Program-made: the position numbers and the translations under genes | The notes under the pieces: generated by a model | What the model was told of the DNA's origin: nothing | What the model saw: the letters and a program-made list of their open reading frames with translations, nothing else | Databases searched by the model: none | In this document: positions 11,234 through 20,479 of the stretch, piece by piece | Position numbering within the stretch: position 1 is the stretch's first letter | Layout: every line of letters begins with the position of its first letter | From: Apostichopus parvimensis | Taxonomy: Eukaryota; Echinodermata; Holothuroidea; Aspidochirotida; Stichopodidae | Assembly: GCA_000934455.1 (NCBI GenBank) | Contig: KN883607.1 | Span: 52,643 to 80,327 of the forward strand | Direction: 5' to 3' | DNA length: 27,685 nucleotides

Positions 11234-12402
11234 TTCTTTGTTTAATGTCTCGTTGACATCAGGTAGTTTGTAGTTGAGCTACTGCGTCATTGGCTCTCTA
11301 GTATTTGTATGTCACTCATTGTCAAAAGATTGTTATGTACGTTGTAACCATTAATTAAATTAAACCCACTGTAGCACTGTTGAATCAGTAGTACTATAAC
11401 ATTAAAAGTTTCTGGGTGTCCAGTGGTGTAACCAGCAGGGGGAGGAGGGCATGGGGATGGAAGCCCCCAGTCAAATGTCTTGCCCGCCCCACTAGTCCCC
11501 CAAATGACACTGGTGGCCAAAGAAATTATTGGATCAAAATTACAAAAGGCATTTAAAGGCTTGGATAATCCGCAATTGACTGGAATTCTCAAATTAAATA
11601 CCAGCCAATTGCGTATCAAGTTAAATATAATCCTATTGCTGTCTGACATCTCTTCCAGGCTCCCCCTCCCCTTGTCACACACGATACCCAACGATATAAC
11701 CTGCTACCATTCTTGTTATATCATGTATATGTTTATAACTTTGAATCTTTGTTATATGGATTGTCCGAAGTTTATCCATATTGTAACTTGGAAGCTGCAG
11801 CATGATATATTACGTAATTTTTCAATATGGCATGTGTGTACTCACACAGGTTGATCAGTCTTTAGAATAGGCCTATATACCGAACATTGTTTCCAACAAC
11901 TATACAGATTGAAGCCGATTAATGTAATAAATCCGATTGGGTATGGACAGTTTTGAAGTGGCTGAATGAATGAAGTCTAAGTCGATTAAACTGAGCTTCT
12001 ATACAAAATTATTTAAATTATAATTATAGTAAATCATAGACAATATGGTAAATTCTCTAACTTTGACCGATTGCATTTACACAAAAACTAGCAACTCTGC
12101 TACATAGTTAACTTCAAACTGTTATCACACCGTGACACCATCGTATTGTTTGTTTTGTGTTACTGACTACTGCCACAGTGCCACAAATTTGACGTGGCCA
12201 TCCCTAGAATTAGCTTCTAATTTGAGTGAGTTATCACCTACTAATTTTCTACCCAACGATTCAATATTAGGCTAATCACATGCAGTATTTTGAACATTTA
12301 AATATAATTTTAATTGGCTAAAATCCCGTTCATAAATTTCTTTGCTCTTTTCCATTGTCTAAAATTTCCCAGTCTGTTTTTCATTATTCATATACTTACA
12401 TA

Positions 12403-12452
12403 NNNNNNNNNNNNNNNNNNNNNNNNNNNNNNNNNNNNNNNNNNNNNNNNNN
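12403..12452. other. Assembly gap of exactly 50 N
   Basis: Fifty unknown bases. The round number suggests a placeholder rather than a measured distance. Sequence on the left of the gap reappears at the right end of the following repeat copy, and sequence on the right reappears at 9467, so the true gap size is probably negative (an overlap of about 2.95 kb). Confidence 0.98.
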
Positions 12453-12958
12453 AACACATCTTGCTGAATGTAAACATCTTGTGCCAGCTTGTTTACTTGC
12501 TACTTTCCTTTCTGTTGACATTGTCTTTTCCTTATGTTTGTGCTTTGGTCAAACTTTAATTAAATAGGTAATTTGCCATAAGATATTGTTCTGTTAGTAC
12601 AGTACAATTGTGTACAGTGTAGGTAATTGCAAGTTACTTTGAAGGACGTAAATTATACCAAGAGGTTTATCTCTGTTAAGTACTTTGTCCGAAAACAGAT
12701 GTTGGTAATGTTTGCTCGCTTGCCATTTGGATTGAGTGAATAGGTTGATGAAAATGTGCCATTCTTTTACAGTTTGTAAGATTTCAACACTTGACTTAAA
12801 GTAACATACAGTACTGTATATCCATGGGTGTTTTACATGTGCTTCAGTTTTGGATAATGAACAGATTAAAAATGCACTTGGTAACTATTTACCTTGCAAT
12901 TTAAGTTTACTTGGTGACTTTCTTTACATATATATTAAGTTTACTTGGTGAGCTTTTT

Positions 12959-13019
12959 ACCCTGCTTATTACCCTGCTTATTACCCTGCATATACCCTGC
13001 ATATTACCCTGCATATTAA
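12959..13019. repeat. 12-bp tandem repeat (ACCCTGCWTATT)n, right copy
   Basis: Five units, counterpart of 10008-10068, with two CTTATT variants instead of one and one unit shortened to ACCCTGCATAT. Confidence 0.88.
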
Positions 13020-13083
13020 CTAAGGATAAGAATAGCAAACATAAGTTGTAGCAAAATTTTCTGAAATACAGTTTGGTGTCTTA

Positions 13084-13790
13084 TTAGCTCAACTAGTTGA
13101 GCTTTTGTCATGGCAATGCGTCTGTCTGTCAGTCTGTCTGTCAACAGTTGTTGAAAGGCCACTGTGCCCATGCTGTTTGATCGTTTCTTGTCAAACTTGG
13201 TGAGGTAATGACGCATATCAACAGGGTGATACTCATGCTAGCAAAAAGTAGGTCAAAGGTCATTTGGGGTCAAATAGAGGTAAAACAGTGAAATCACACA
13301 ACAGCCTACCCCTCCTTGGGTTAATGTTTGATTTTTATCAAACTTGGTCACAGTGTACAGTTAGTAATTGGTCATAAAAGCTGTACTTAATTTAGATGTC
13401 AAAGGTCAGCTGAGGTCACATGAGGTCAAAACTTGTAAATTCATATCAAAGCCTACTCTGAAAATTTTTGTGTTATTGTGATTTTAGTTGGCCATGGGGA
13501 TCATCAGTTAGTGGATCACAAAAGTGATTCACTTGTAATATGGTCAAAAGTCATCTCAGGTCATCTGAGTGATATCAAATACTGGCCCAGAAACAAACAG
13601 TTACAAAGATGTGGTCAATGTGTGTTTTTGGAGCATCACCAGCTGGGTTTCTTAACTAGGTTTCCTACTCAAGTGGGTCCAACTAGGTTCTCTACTGAAA
13701 CTCCTCTCAACTAGGTTCTACTGGGTTCCTGTCATTGTATTGAACTGAGCTTTTCAACTAGGATTTCTGTCAACACAATGCCTGAGCTGA
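13084..13790. repeat. Interspersed-repeat-like block with AGGTCA arrays (right copy)
   Basis: Counterpart of 10147-10840. It opens with the palindromic AGCTCAACTAGTTGAGCT, followed by a GTCTGTCTGTC run. The DR1 (13250-13262) and the three half-sites at 10-base steps (13403-13408, 13413-13418, 13423-13428) are conserved, while several CAACTAGG words have changed. Confidence 0.45.
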
Positions 13791-13896
13791 GTCTTGATGT
13801 TACAGTAAAGCAGGCTCAAGTGTGCCTCGACAACATGATGTTCAGTTACTACATCTAACAGTAGTTAGCCATCTTGAGATAATGTTTTTATCCAAC

Positions 13897-14165
13897 CAGC
13901 ATGTCACCTACTTACACTCCCACTCACAACATTTATACACGTACATACCAGCTTCACTTTATTAGAAAACCAGTAAAAGACAAACAGTATTCTTGCAAAA
14001 CAACATTATTTTTTCATTCTTGGAGGTACAACTAACCCTTACCCAGCATGTCACCTACTTACACTCCCACTCACAACATACTTACAGTACATACCAGCTT
14101 CACTACATGAGAAAGCAGTAAAAGATGAACAGTATTCTCGCAATACAACATACAACTAACCATTA
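13897..14165. repeat. Two tandem units of about 140-147 bp, right copy
   Basis: Units start with CAGCATGTCACCTACTTACA at 13897 and 14044. The second unit is shorter than its counterpart because it has lost bases around the CAACATTATTTATTAAC section. Confidence 0.85.
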
Positions 14166-14895
14166 CATACTTTTTATCAATGTCTTGTTGACATCAGGTA
14201 GTTTTTAGTTGAGGTGCTGCGTCATTGGCTCTCTGGTATTTGTATGCCACTCATTGTCTAAAACTTGTTATGTACGTTGTACATAACCATTAATAAATGA
14301 AACCCACTGTAGCACTGTTGAATCAGTAGTGGTACTGTAGCTACTATAACATTGAAAGTTTCTGGGTGTCCAGTGGTGTAACCAGGGGTGGGGAGGCAGG
14401 GGATGGAAGCCCACAGTCAAATGTCTTTCCCACCCCCACTCGCCCCCCAAATGACACTGGTGGGCAAAGAAAATACTGGACCAAAATTACAAAATGCATT
14501 TAAAGGATTGTTCAAACCAGTTCGCGGTTGACGTTAATCCGTAACTGACTGGAATTCTCAAATTAATACCAGCCAATTGCGTATCAAGTTAAATATAATC
14601 CTATTGCTGTATAACATCTCTTCCAGGCTCCCCCTCCCCTTGTCACAGATGATACCCAAAGATATAACCTGCTACCATGCTTGTTATATCATGTATATGT
14701 TTATAACTTTGAATCTTTGTTATATGGATCGTCAGAAGTTTATCCATATTGTAACTTGGAAGCTGCAGCGTGATATATTACGTAATTTTTCAACATGGCA
14801 TGTGTGTACTCACACAGGTTGATCAGTCGACTATAAAGATTGAAGCCTATTAATGTAATAAATCCAATTGGCTATGGACAGTTTTGTATTGACTG

Positions 14896-15000
14896 AATAA
14901 TAATTATAATAATAAATGAGACTTGTATAGTGCCAAATCAGTAGACAAAAGTCACTGCTCAAGGCGCTTTACAAAGAAAGCAGATTAATTTACAAATGAA
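14896..15000 (-). mobile_element. Short SINE-like element with (ATT)n tail, present in one copy only
   Basis: Read on the minus strand this is TTTGTAAATTAATCTGCTTTC, then TTTGTAAAGCGCCTTGAGCA, then TGATTTGGCACTATACAAG, then an imperfect ATT repeat. The same sequence occurs on the plus strand at 18452-18557. The equivalent site of the left copy (about 11958-11970) has only TGAATGAATGAAG, so the insertion is precise; a short TGAAT flank on each side may be the target duplication. An AAGCGCC...GGCGCTATATAA segment before an ATT-type microsatellite is typical of SINE/LINE 3' tails in marine invertebrates (family knowledge). Family not named. Confidence 0.75.
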
Positions 15001-15537
15001 TGAATTATGAATGAAGTCTAAGTCGATGAAACTGAGCTTCTATACAGAAATCTTTAAATTATAATTTAGTAAATCATAGACAATATGGTAAATTCTCTAA
15101 CTTTGACCAATTGCGTTAAAAAACTGGCAACTCTGCTGTAGTTAACTTGTCTCACACCGTGACCCCATCGTATTGTTTGTTTTGTATTACTGGCTACTGC
15201 CACAGTGCCACAGATTTGACTAGGCTACCCTAGAATTAGCTTCTATTTTGAGTGAGTTATCGCCTATTTGAATCTTTTTCTACCCAACGATTCAATATTA
15301 GGCTAATCACATGTATGCAGTATTTTGAACATTTTAATATAATTTTAATTGGCTAAAATCCCGTTCATAAATTTCTTTGCTCATATCCATTGTCTTAAAT
15401 TTCTCAGTCTGTTTTCCATTATTCATTTACTTACATAACTATGTATAAAAATATATATAAAAAAAGTATATAAATTTCCAAATTTCTTGTCAGTTTTCCA
15501 TTTTCACTCACTAAATATATGTTTCCTCGCTTTTCAG

Positions 15538-16419
15538 GTATGGATGAATGAATTAGAGAAGGAGTACGATCAGGATACATATCACATATCTCAAACGCAG
15601 TCCGTCCTCCTGAGACTGGAGGGCCACACCCTTAGATTATCGACTCCTCGTCGTAACATCCCAAAGAGAACTATGTGGGACGAGGAAATGCCCAAACCTG
15701 AATTTGTTTACCAGAGGATATTCGACATGAGAGGTGCTAAAGTCTACCTCAGGCCCGAAGGTTTGGTCCAGAAGAGGTTGTGGAGCAAGAAATATCCAAT
15801 TTTTATCGATCTGCCCACGAAGGGACAAAGCCGCACCAAGAGAGACGTGCAGACAGCTTTCAACGACGAAACCTTCACCGACTGCGGCGACTTTGAGGTC
15901 ATCAAGGACGGTGAGTGCGAAGATCAACAGCTAATTCTCTTTGCGAGGACCGGCCGGGAAAAGGAGGAGTGGTTTTGGAGGTTCGAAGTCGCCGTCAAAC
16001 ATGACAAAGTTAGCGGAAGGAAACCGATCCCGACTCTGTATAAGAAGGTCAGTCTGAACAATAACGAATACAGGAACGAGAACGGAGAACTGCATCACGT
16101 GAAGAGCGACACGTACAATCCTCTCGCAAAGAAAGGTATGGTGGATTTCTATAAATTTATCGCTAAAGTACTGCCGCGGAACAAAGATCTGAAGGAAGTC
16201 TCGATTGCACCTGTCAATGTGAAAGCCAGTGGCGTGACCTATGCAAGTCCTACCCCGAAGGAGAAGAAGAGTTCTCTGGAAGCCGTCGGTGTGACCCTGG
16301 AAACCCCCTTAGCGTGGGCCAACGCCCTCATCGGAAGAATCTTTTGGGATTTCTTGAGAGAGGAATATTGGGCTGGAGTTGTACAGACCAAACTACAGAA
16401 GAAACTTGATAAGTTGAGG
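15538..16419 (+). CDS. TEX2: TEX2 exon B: PH-like region and start of SMP domain
   Basis: The 882-nt exon is bounded by TTTTCAG| and AGG|GTAAGC and continues the frame in phase 0, coding residues 451-744. It opens VWMNELEKEYDQDTYH, the conserved start of the TEX2 central region. Residues about 470-610 form the PH-like region: LRLEGHTLRLSTP, then KVYLRPEGLVQKRLWSKKYP, then the strongly conserved RTGREKEEWFWRF (587-599), which corresponds to the C-terminal helix of a PH domain. A charged linker follows, and at about 710 the SMP domain starts (WANALIGRIFWDFLREEYW). SMP domains form hydrophobic tubes that carry lipids between membranes; TEX2 acts from the ER. GC content and codon use are clearly higher than in the flanking introns, as expected for a conserved exon. 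The identity is secure; the exact PH boundary is inferred. Confidence 0.92.
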
Positions 16420-16620
16420 GTAAGCATCAAATCCCAAAGGAGCCAAGACATCCTTTTTCATTTCAAACGATGGGAGTTCTGTCATTCTTAAAGAATATTT
16501 TAGTAAGTCAGGACTTGATGTACATACACACCTATTTCAAAACAAAATGACGTACAAAATTTTCATCTCAGAGACCGTTCACAAATATTATCACATAAAA
16601 TATAAATTTGATGTAAACAG

Positions 16621-16740
16621 CTAGTGGTTTGGTCGTCGGATGAGAAACTTGGTCCCCTGTCTCGGAGGATGGGAAGACCGTTAAAAAGTTTACCCTGCAG
16701 TCGTCATAGCGATCGAAGGGTAGTGTGAGAGCTGTAAAAG
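16621..16740. repeat. Possible SINE remnant (GGTCGTCGGATGAGAAAC type)
   Basis: The segment GGTCGTCGGATGAGAAACTT, then GGTCCCCTGTCTCGGAGGAT, then GACCGTTAAAAAGTTTACC resembles a CGTCGGATGAGACGTTAAAC...GGTCCCGTGT word that recurs in many marine invertebrate genomes as part of SINEs. It is denser in CpG than its surroundings. I see only one copy in the window, so this rests on remembered similarity. Confidence 0.35.
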
Positions 16741-16862
16741 TCTGGGGTTTGTGATGTATACTATATTGTACTGCATTTATGACTCATAATAGCAAGAAAA
16801 GGTAATCTTAATAACTCCTTCTGTAGTCAACAAGTTTCACTATTAAAGATACAATCATACTC

Positions 16863-16969
16863 TATCAAAGCAAATCTAAAAAAATCTTTAAAAAAAATTT
16901 TAAAAAATAATAAAAAAATAAATAAATAAAAATAATATAAAAAAATAAAAATAAAAACTTTATCAAAGC
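16863..16969. repeat. A-rich block flanked by 9-bp direct repeats
   Basis: About 90 bases of nearly pure A/T (A-runs broken by single T) lie between TATCAAAGC at 16863-16871 and TATCAAAGC at 16961-16969. The arrangement resembles a poly(A)-type retroposon tail with its target-site duplication, but no body of an element is present, so expansion of a simple A-rich repeat is equally possible. Confidence 0.5.
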
Positions 16970-17420
16970 TCTTCTTAGTATTTAAAATGAATCTGCACTG
17001 TACGTTGCAAGGAACCAGTTTTAGGTCATTTATGCATCATGTTGTGCTAATAGTTTCTTCTTTTCTGCTTGTCATGCAATCATATAGAAAGTGAAAGAAA
17101 CATTTCAGCCTTTTGTTATCAAAATAGACAAAGGAAACACTATGAAATAAACAATCAATTTTTGTAGTCTCTTTCCTACAGTAGGAAACTCAAAAAAGTT
17201 TCCCAAAATGAGTTCACCTTTATTGATTGACTGTACCAGGCAAGATTTTGCTGGAAATGGTGGTTATACCTCAAGAACCTCTGTTAAGGCTAAGAGTGTA
17301 TCTTTGTTGATCAAAAACCTGCTCTAGTCCAAAGATCAAGTTTTCTCTTTTGGTTGATGGAAGTCAGCAGCAGTTTGCATGTCTTATTTTAAAGAAAAAA
17401 ATCATGAACAGAGAAACAAA

Positions 17421-17732
17421 TTTTGATGATAAAAAATAGTTTTGATGATAAAATATAGTTTTGATGATGAAAAATAGTTTTCATGATAAGAAATACTTTT
17501 GATGATAAGAAATAGTTTTGATGATACAAAATACTTTTGATGATACAAAATAGTTCGGTGATAACAAAATTTCATGATAAAATTTTCATGATAAAAAATA
17601 GTTTTGATGATAAAAAATAGTTTGGAAAAATAGTTTTGATGTAAAATGTAGTTTTGATGTAAAACATAGTTTTGATGATAAAAAATAGTTTTGATGATAA
17701 AAAATAGTTTTGATGATAAAAAATAGTTTTGA
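17421..17732. repeat. Minisatellite, ~19-bp unit TTTTGATGATAAAAAATAG
   Basis: About sixteen imperfect units of TTTTGATGATAAAAAATAG. Variants include TTTCATGATAAGAAATAG, shortened TTTTGATGTAAAATGTAG and a disrupted stretch near 17555-17600. The last three units are nearly identical to each other, suggesting recent homogenisation at that end. The minus strand is open for over 110 codons only because the unit lacks stops in one frame; it is not a gene. Confidence 0.93.
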
Positions 17733-17980
17733 CTATAATTTGATTGAAACCACACTGAGCCTGATCTTAAGCATAAAGGGAATTTTATTTATCTGAGCTA
17801 TCCATCCCTTAGTTGTTGGCTCTTCCTGGTGTTGCTAGTCAGATCTCTACATGCTACAAAATCGAAAGGGTTAATTAATCGAATTATCTTCCCTCCATTT
17901 TGTAATTGATATTTAAAAGCAGTTTTGTGAACATTATCATTTGACTTAAAATGTGTTTTGTTAACTTATTATGCCACCAG

Positions 17981-18231
17981 ATTCCTAAATTTATCGAAGG
18001 TTTGAACATCACAGATACAGACCTTGGTGTGAACTCTCCAATTGTCAGGAGGGCCTCACCACCTAGAATAGACCATCGAGGCATCTGGGTGTACTTGGAC
18101 ATTGCCTATGCTGGTTCTTGCTGCATAACGCTCACCACCAAATTCAACCCCTGGAAATTAGGCAGACGTGAGCCAAGTGAACGAGAAATGGACGAGATGG
18201 CACCCGATCCCAAAAATCCACTAAAGAAAAG
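17981..18231 (+). CDS. TEX2: TEX2 exon C: SMP domain, continued
   Basis: The 251-nt exon starts at ATT (phase 0) after TTATGCCACCAG and ends AAAAG before GTAAGCC, leaving a split arginine codon (AG|G). It codes for residues 745-827. IPKFIEGLNITDTDLGVNSP matches the SMP signature in which a helix is followed by the conserved T-D-D/E-L/M-G strand (IPYF..L.LTELDMG in vertebrate TEX2, from memory of the family). HRGIWVYLDIAYAGS and CITLTTKFNPWKLG form the next two strands. The tail SEREMDEMAPDPKNPLKK is charged and begins the flexible loop that, in TEX2, interrupts the SMP fold. The C-terminal SMP strands are outside this window. Confidence 0.92.
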
Positions 18232-18451
18232 GTAAGCCGATATGACAACCTACTTATTAGTACTAATTAATTAAACTACTAATTAAAGGTTATTCCCTAT
18301 TGGCACTACATGTGAACCTTTTGTTCTGGAGGAGGGGGGGGGGTGGAATGGTAAAGTTTTTGTTTTGTTTCTGTATAGTATGACAAGGGTAATATAAACT
18401 TTCTACATTCAAAAGTCTACTTACAGTAAGACCCATCTTTTCACTTGTTCT

Positions 18452-18557
18452 TTTGTAAATTAATCTGCTTTCTTTGTAAAGCGCCTTGAGCAGTGACTTT
18501 TGTCTACTGATTTGGCGCTATATAAGGCTCATTTATTATGATTATTATTATTATTAT
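18452..18557 (+). mobile_element. Short SINE-like element with (ATT)n tail, second copy
   Basis: TTTGTAAATTAATCTGCTTTC, TTTGTAAAGCGCCTTGAGCAG, TGATTTGGCGCTATATAAGG, then TTATTATGATTATTATTATT. Over roughly 90 bases it is almost identical to the minus-strand copy at 14896-15000, differing mainly in GGCGCTATATAAGG versus GGCACTATACAAG. Both copies begin at the same point, so this may be a complete short family rather than two random truncations. Confidence 0.78.
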
Positions 18558-19290
18558 CATATATTTTTGTGTATTGTGAGGTTTTGATGTTCCGTTAATT
18601 TATTGCTGTTACTAATTTTTAAATTATTTTGTGGATTGCTGAGACTTGTCAAAGACTTGCCCTTTCTTATTTACTGGTTGTCATAAATTTGAAACTGCCG
18701 CCAAAGTTATTCATCACGTTCCAATTTCTTCCTTCTCCTTTTCAAAGTTGTTGCTAATTTATTCCTAGACATAGGAGAGGCAACAGTTTCACCCAATTAT
18801 CGCAGATAGACTTCATTGTATTGCATGTATCCTTTAGAGAGTGCATTTCATTGAATTTAAAAGAATGCACTCACTATGCATATCCTTCACAAAGTAGAAC
18901 ATCTCCTAAGAACATTGCCCAGCTCGAGGGTGTGGATAAATGGGTGACAGGTTTTGTGATGTATCAATATTTTACCTACAGCACTGCTAAAGTCTTGAAC
19001 TCCAAGTATGCAACTTTTCCAATTTATTGAGTCATCGGGCACCTCCAATACACTTTTTGCTTTTCCATTAAACCACCTGGATTGATAGTCACACTGGGAA
19101 TAGTAGTTCCTCTTTCATTTCGTTTAAAGCGCAAGATACAAAAGTTATCGGTAGTATGGGATGCATTAGTATTCAATAATAAGCTGAAAGCAAACAATGG
19201 CGAAAATTAATCAAAATCAGTTACCGTGACGATACCTTTAGAACCAATACTAGTGATAAATGCATTCTATAATTGAACTTCTTCAAAAAT

Positions 19291-19293
<3 letters not shown>

Positions 19294-19321
<28 letters not shown>
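19294..19321. repeat. T homopolymer, 28 bases
   Basis: An uninterrupted T run inside the intron. It may be the reversed poly(A) tail of an insertion, but I see no element body next to it. Confidence 0.95.
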
Positions 19322-20161
19322 GGTTTTTCTTGCGGCCCTTTCCGTTCCACCTTGTTTTTTATTTTTTAATTTTCAAAGAAAGTCAGGTGAGGGAAAGATG
19401 TGAAGGCCTAGTTCCAGTTTCAGAAGTAATTTAATATTCTATGTCTGGTATTATATATATTTTTGTATTTTTTGGTATGTTTTTGTATATAGTATTTTGT
19501 ATTGTGTGATAGCCCAACCTAAGTTAATCAGTAATCATTCAATGCCAGTCTTATTAAAAGCTATACCTTTAAGCTATAAGCAGGTAGACAGTTTGTAGGA
19601 GTTTACTATCGATTCTGGTGATTGAACCCTGGATGTAAGTTAATAATGTATCATCGGCAGAGGGTGAACTGGCCAGTATTTTCAGACAGCTTCAAAGAAA
19701 CAATTCGTTTGAAGATGATGCAAAACCTACTCGATTGGATGCGTGTCCCAGAGGGGACTAAATTATAAAATAATTAGGTTTTTTTTCGTCTCCTTTAGTG
19801 TATTATTGGAAGATAGATGCCTTTGGATATCTAGACATGAATATTGTCTTGGATGGTGTGTATCAAAATATTTGCAACCATCATGTTGAATTGGAAAACA
19901 AAGGCGTAGAGAAAATTGTGGCTAGTTGTGTAGCATTTAAATAAGTAGACTGATTTCTTGTAGTTAAAGTTACTTGAGTTCAACCATAGTCTACTTAAAG
20001 GGATGTTCAGGTTGAAAATAATTCCTTAACAAGCTTGTTGACAACATCCTGCATGTTTTGGTCATAAACTACATGCTAGTAGCACTTTGTATTATTATGG
20101 AGATAATATTCGTTTTCAAAATTTGGTGAAAGATTATGAATGCAGCTGGCAACAGCAGCGC

Positions 20162-20479
20162 TTAAAGGCATTGAAGACTCGCCCCAAACCGCGTGCCGCG
20201 CTCTGAAAAAGTTAACTTTCTGTTGCTTGCAAGTGCAGTTTTCTTCTTGTCGCTACAAAATGCAGACAGTAATGAAACGTGATACACTGTTTTGTGGGTA
20301 TTGACCGTAGCTGTATGTATTGACTGTACACTAGTGTCTAATTACCGATGGTAGCAAGCTCTGTGCGTAATTTCTGGGATCGATGGTGGTGTCTAACACT
20401 TCTGTTACACCTCATTTGAAACTAGGTCAGATTACCGGCATGAGATGTTTCTTTGTGCGCGAGTCTTCACACCCTTTAA
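20162..20479. mobile_element. TTAA-flanked MITE, copy 1 (318 bp)
   Basis: TTAA lies at both ends (20162-20165, 20476-20479). Just inside are inverted repeats AGGCATTGAAGACTCG (20166-20181) and CGAGTCTTCACACCCT (20460-20475), matching at 13 of 16 positions. There is no coding capacity. TTAA target duplication is the hallmark of piggyBac-class transposons, so this is probably a non-autonomous piggyBac-type element. The second copy at 24132-24493 confirms both boundaries independently. This copy lacks about 45 internal bases present in the other. Confidence 0.85.

Larger units (their letters stand above)
9467..12402. repeat. Left copy of ~2.95 kb near-identical pair (probable haplotype 1 contig end)
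   Basis: From AACACATCTTGCTGAATG at 9467 to ATACTTACATA at 12402 this sequence is matched in the same orientation and order by 12453-15437. The first ~145 aligned bases have only about five mismatches. Differences include about 48 bp near 9647-9694 missing from the other copy, about 37 bp near 11870-11906 missing from the other copy, and a ~100 bp element present only in the other copy. The left boundary is set only by where the right contig starts, and the right boundary is the gap itself. Both facts fit unmerged overlapping allelic contig ends better than a true tandem duplication. Confidence 0.93.
12453..15437. repeat. Right copy of ~2.95 kb near-identical pair (probable haplotype 2 contig start)
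   Basis: Collinear with 9467-12402. It starts with the first base after the gap and ends at TTACATA (15431-15437), just where the left contig stops. Compared with the left copy it lacks about 48 bp after 12624, carries about 22 extra bases near 14508-14530, lacks about 37 bp after 14828, and has a ~100 bp SINE-like insertion at 14896-15000. Beyond 15437 the sequence is single-copy and leads into exon B, so this contig carries the true continuation of the gene. Confidence 0.93.
3851..15537 (+). other. TEX2 intron between exons A and B (contains the assembly gap)
   Basis: Donor GTAAGTAC at 3851; acceptor TTCCTCGCTTTTCAG at 15523-15537. The annotated length is 11.7 kb, but about 3 kb of it is a repeated copy across a 50-N gap, so the real length is likely about 8.7 kb. 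The 3851-9466 part is mostly unique AT-rich sequence with frequent TACAGTA/TACTGTA words, a C-rich tract at 6156-6216 and a short GT repeat near 6789-6800. I found no supported gene on either strand within the intron. Confidence 0.75.
16420..17980 (+). other. TEX2 intron between exons B and C
   Basis: Donor GTAAGC, acceptor TTATGCCACCAG. The 1.56 kb intron contains a possible SINE-like remnant (16621-16740), an A-rich insertion with flanking direct repeats (16863-16969) and a 19-bp minisatellite (17421-17732). No coding sequence seen. Confidence 0.85.

Noticed and set aside
11287-11854. Overlapping open frames on both strands in the duplicated region
   Set aside because: The second copy breaks them with indels and stops, which argues against selection on a protein.
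15487-15537. Upstream extension of exon B to an ATG at 15487
   Set aside because: The region is the pyrimidine-rich end of the intron and is followed by a clear CAG acceptor; the TEX2 frame is entered in phase 0 from exon A.
15637-15927. Antisense open frame opposite exon B
   Set aside because: Shadow of the real coding exon; no independent evidence.
17402-17755. 117-codon open frame on the minus strand
   Set aside because: It is a direct translation of the 19-bp minisatellite, whose unit happens to lack stops in that frame.
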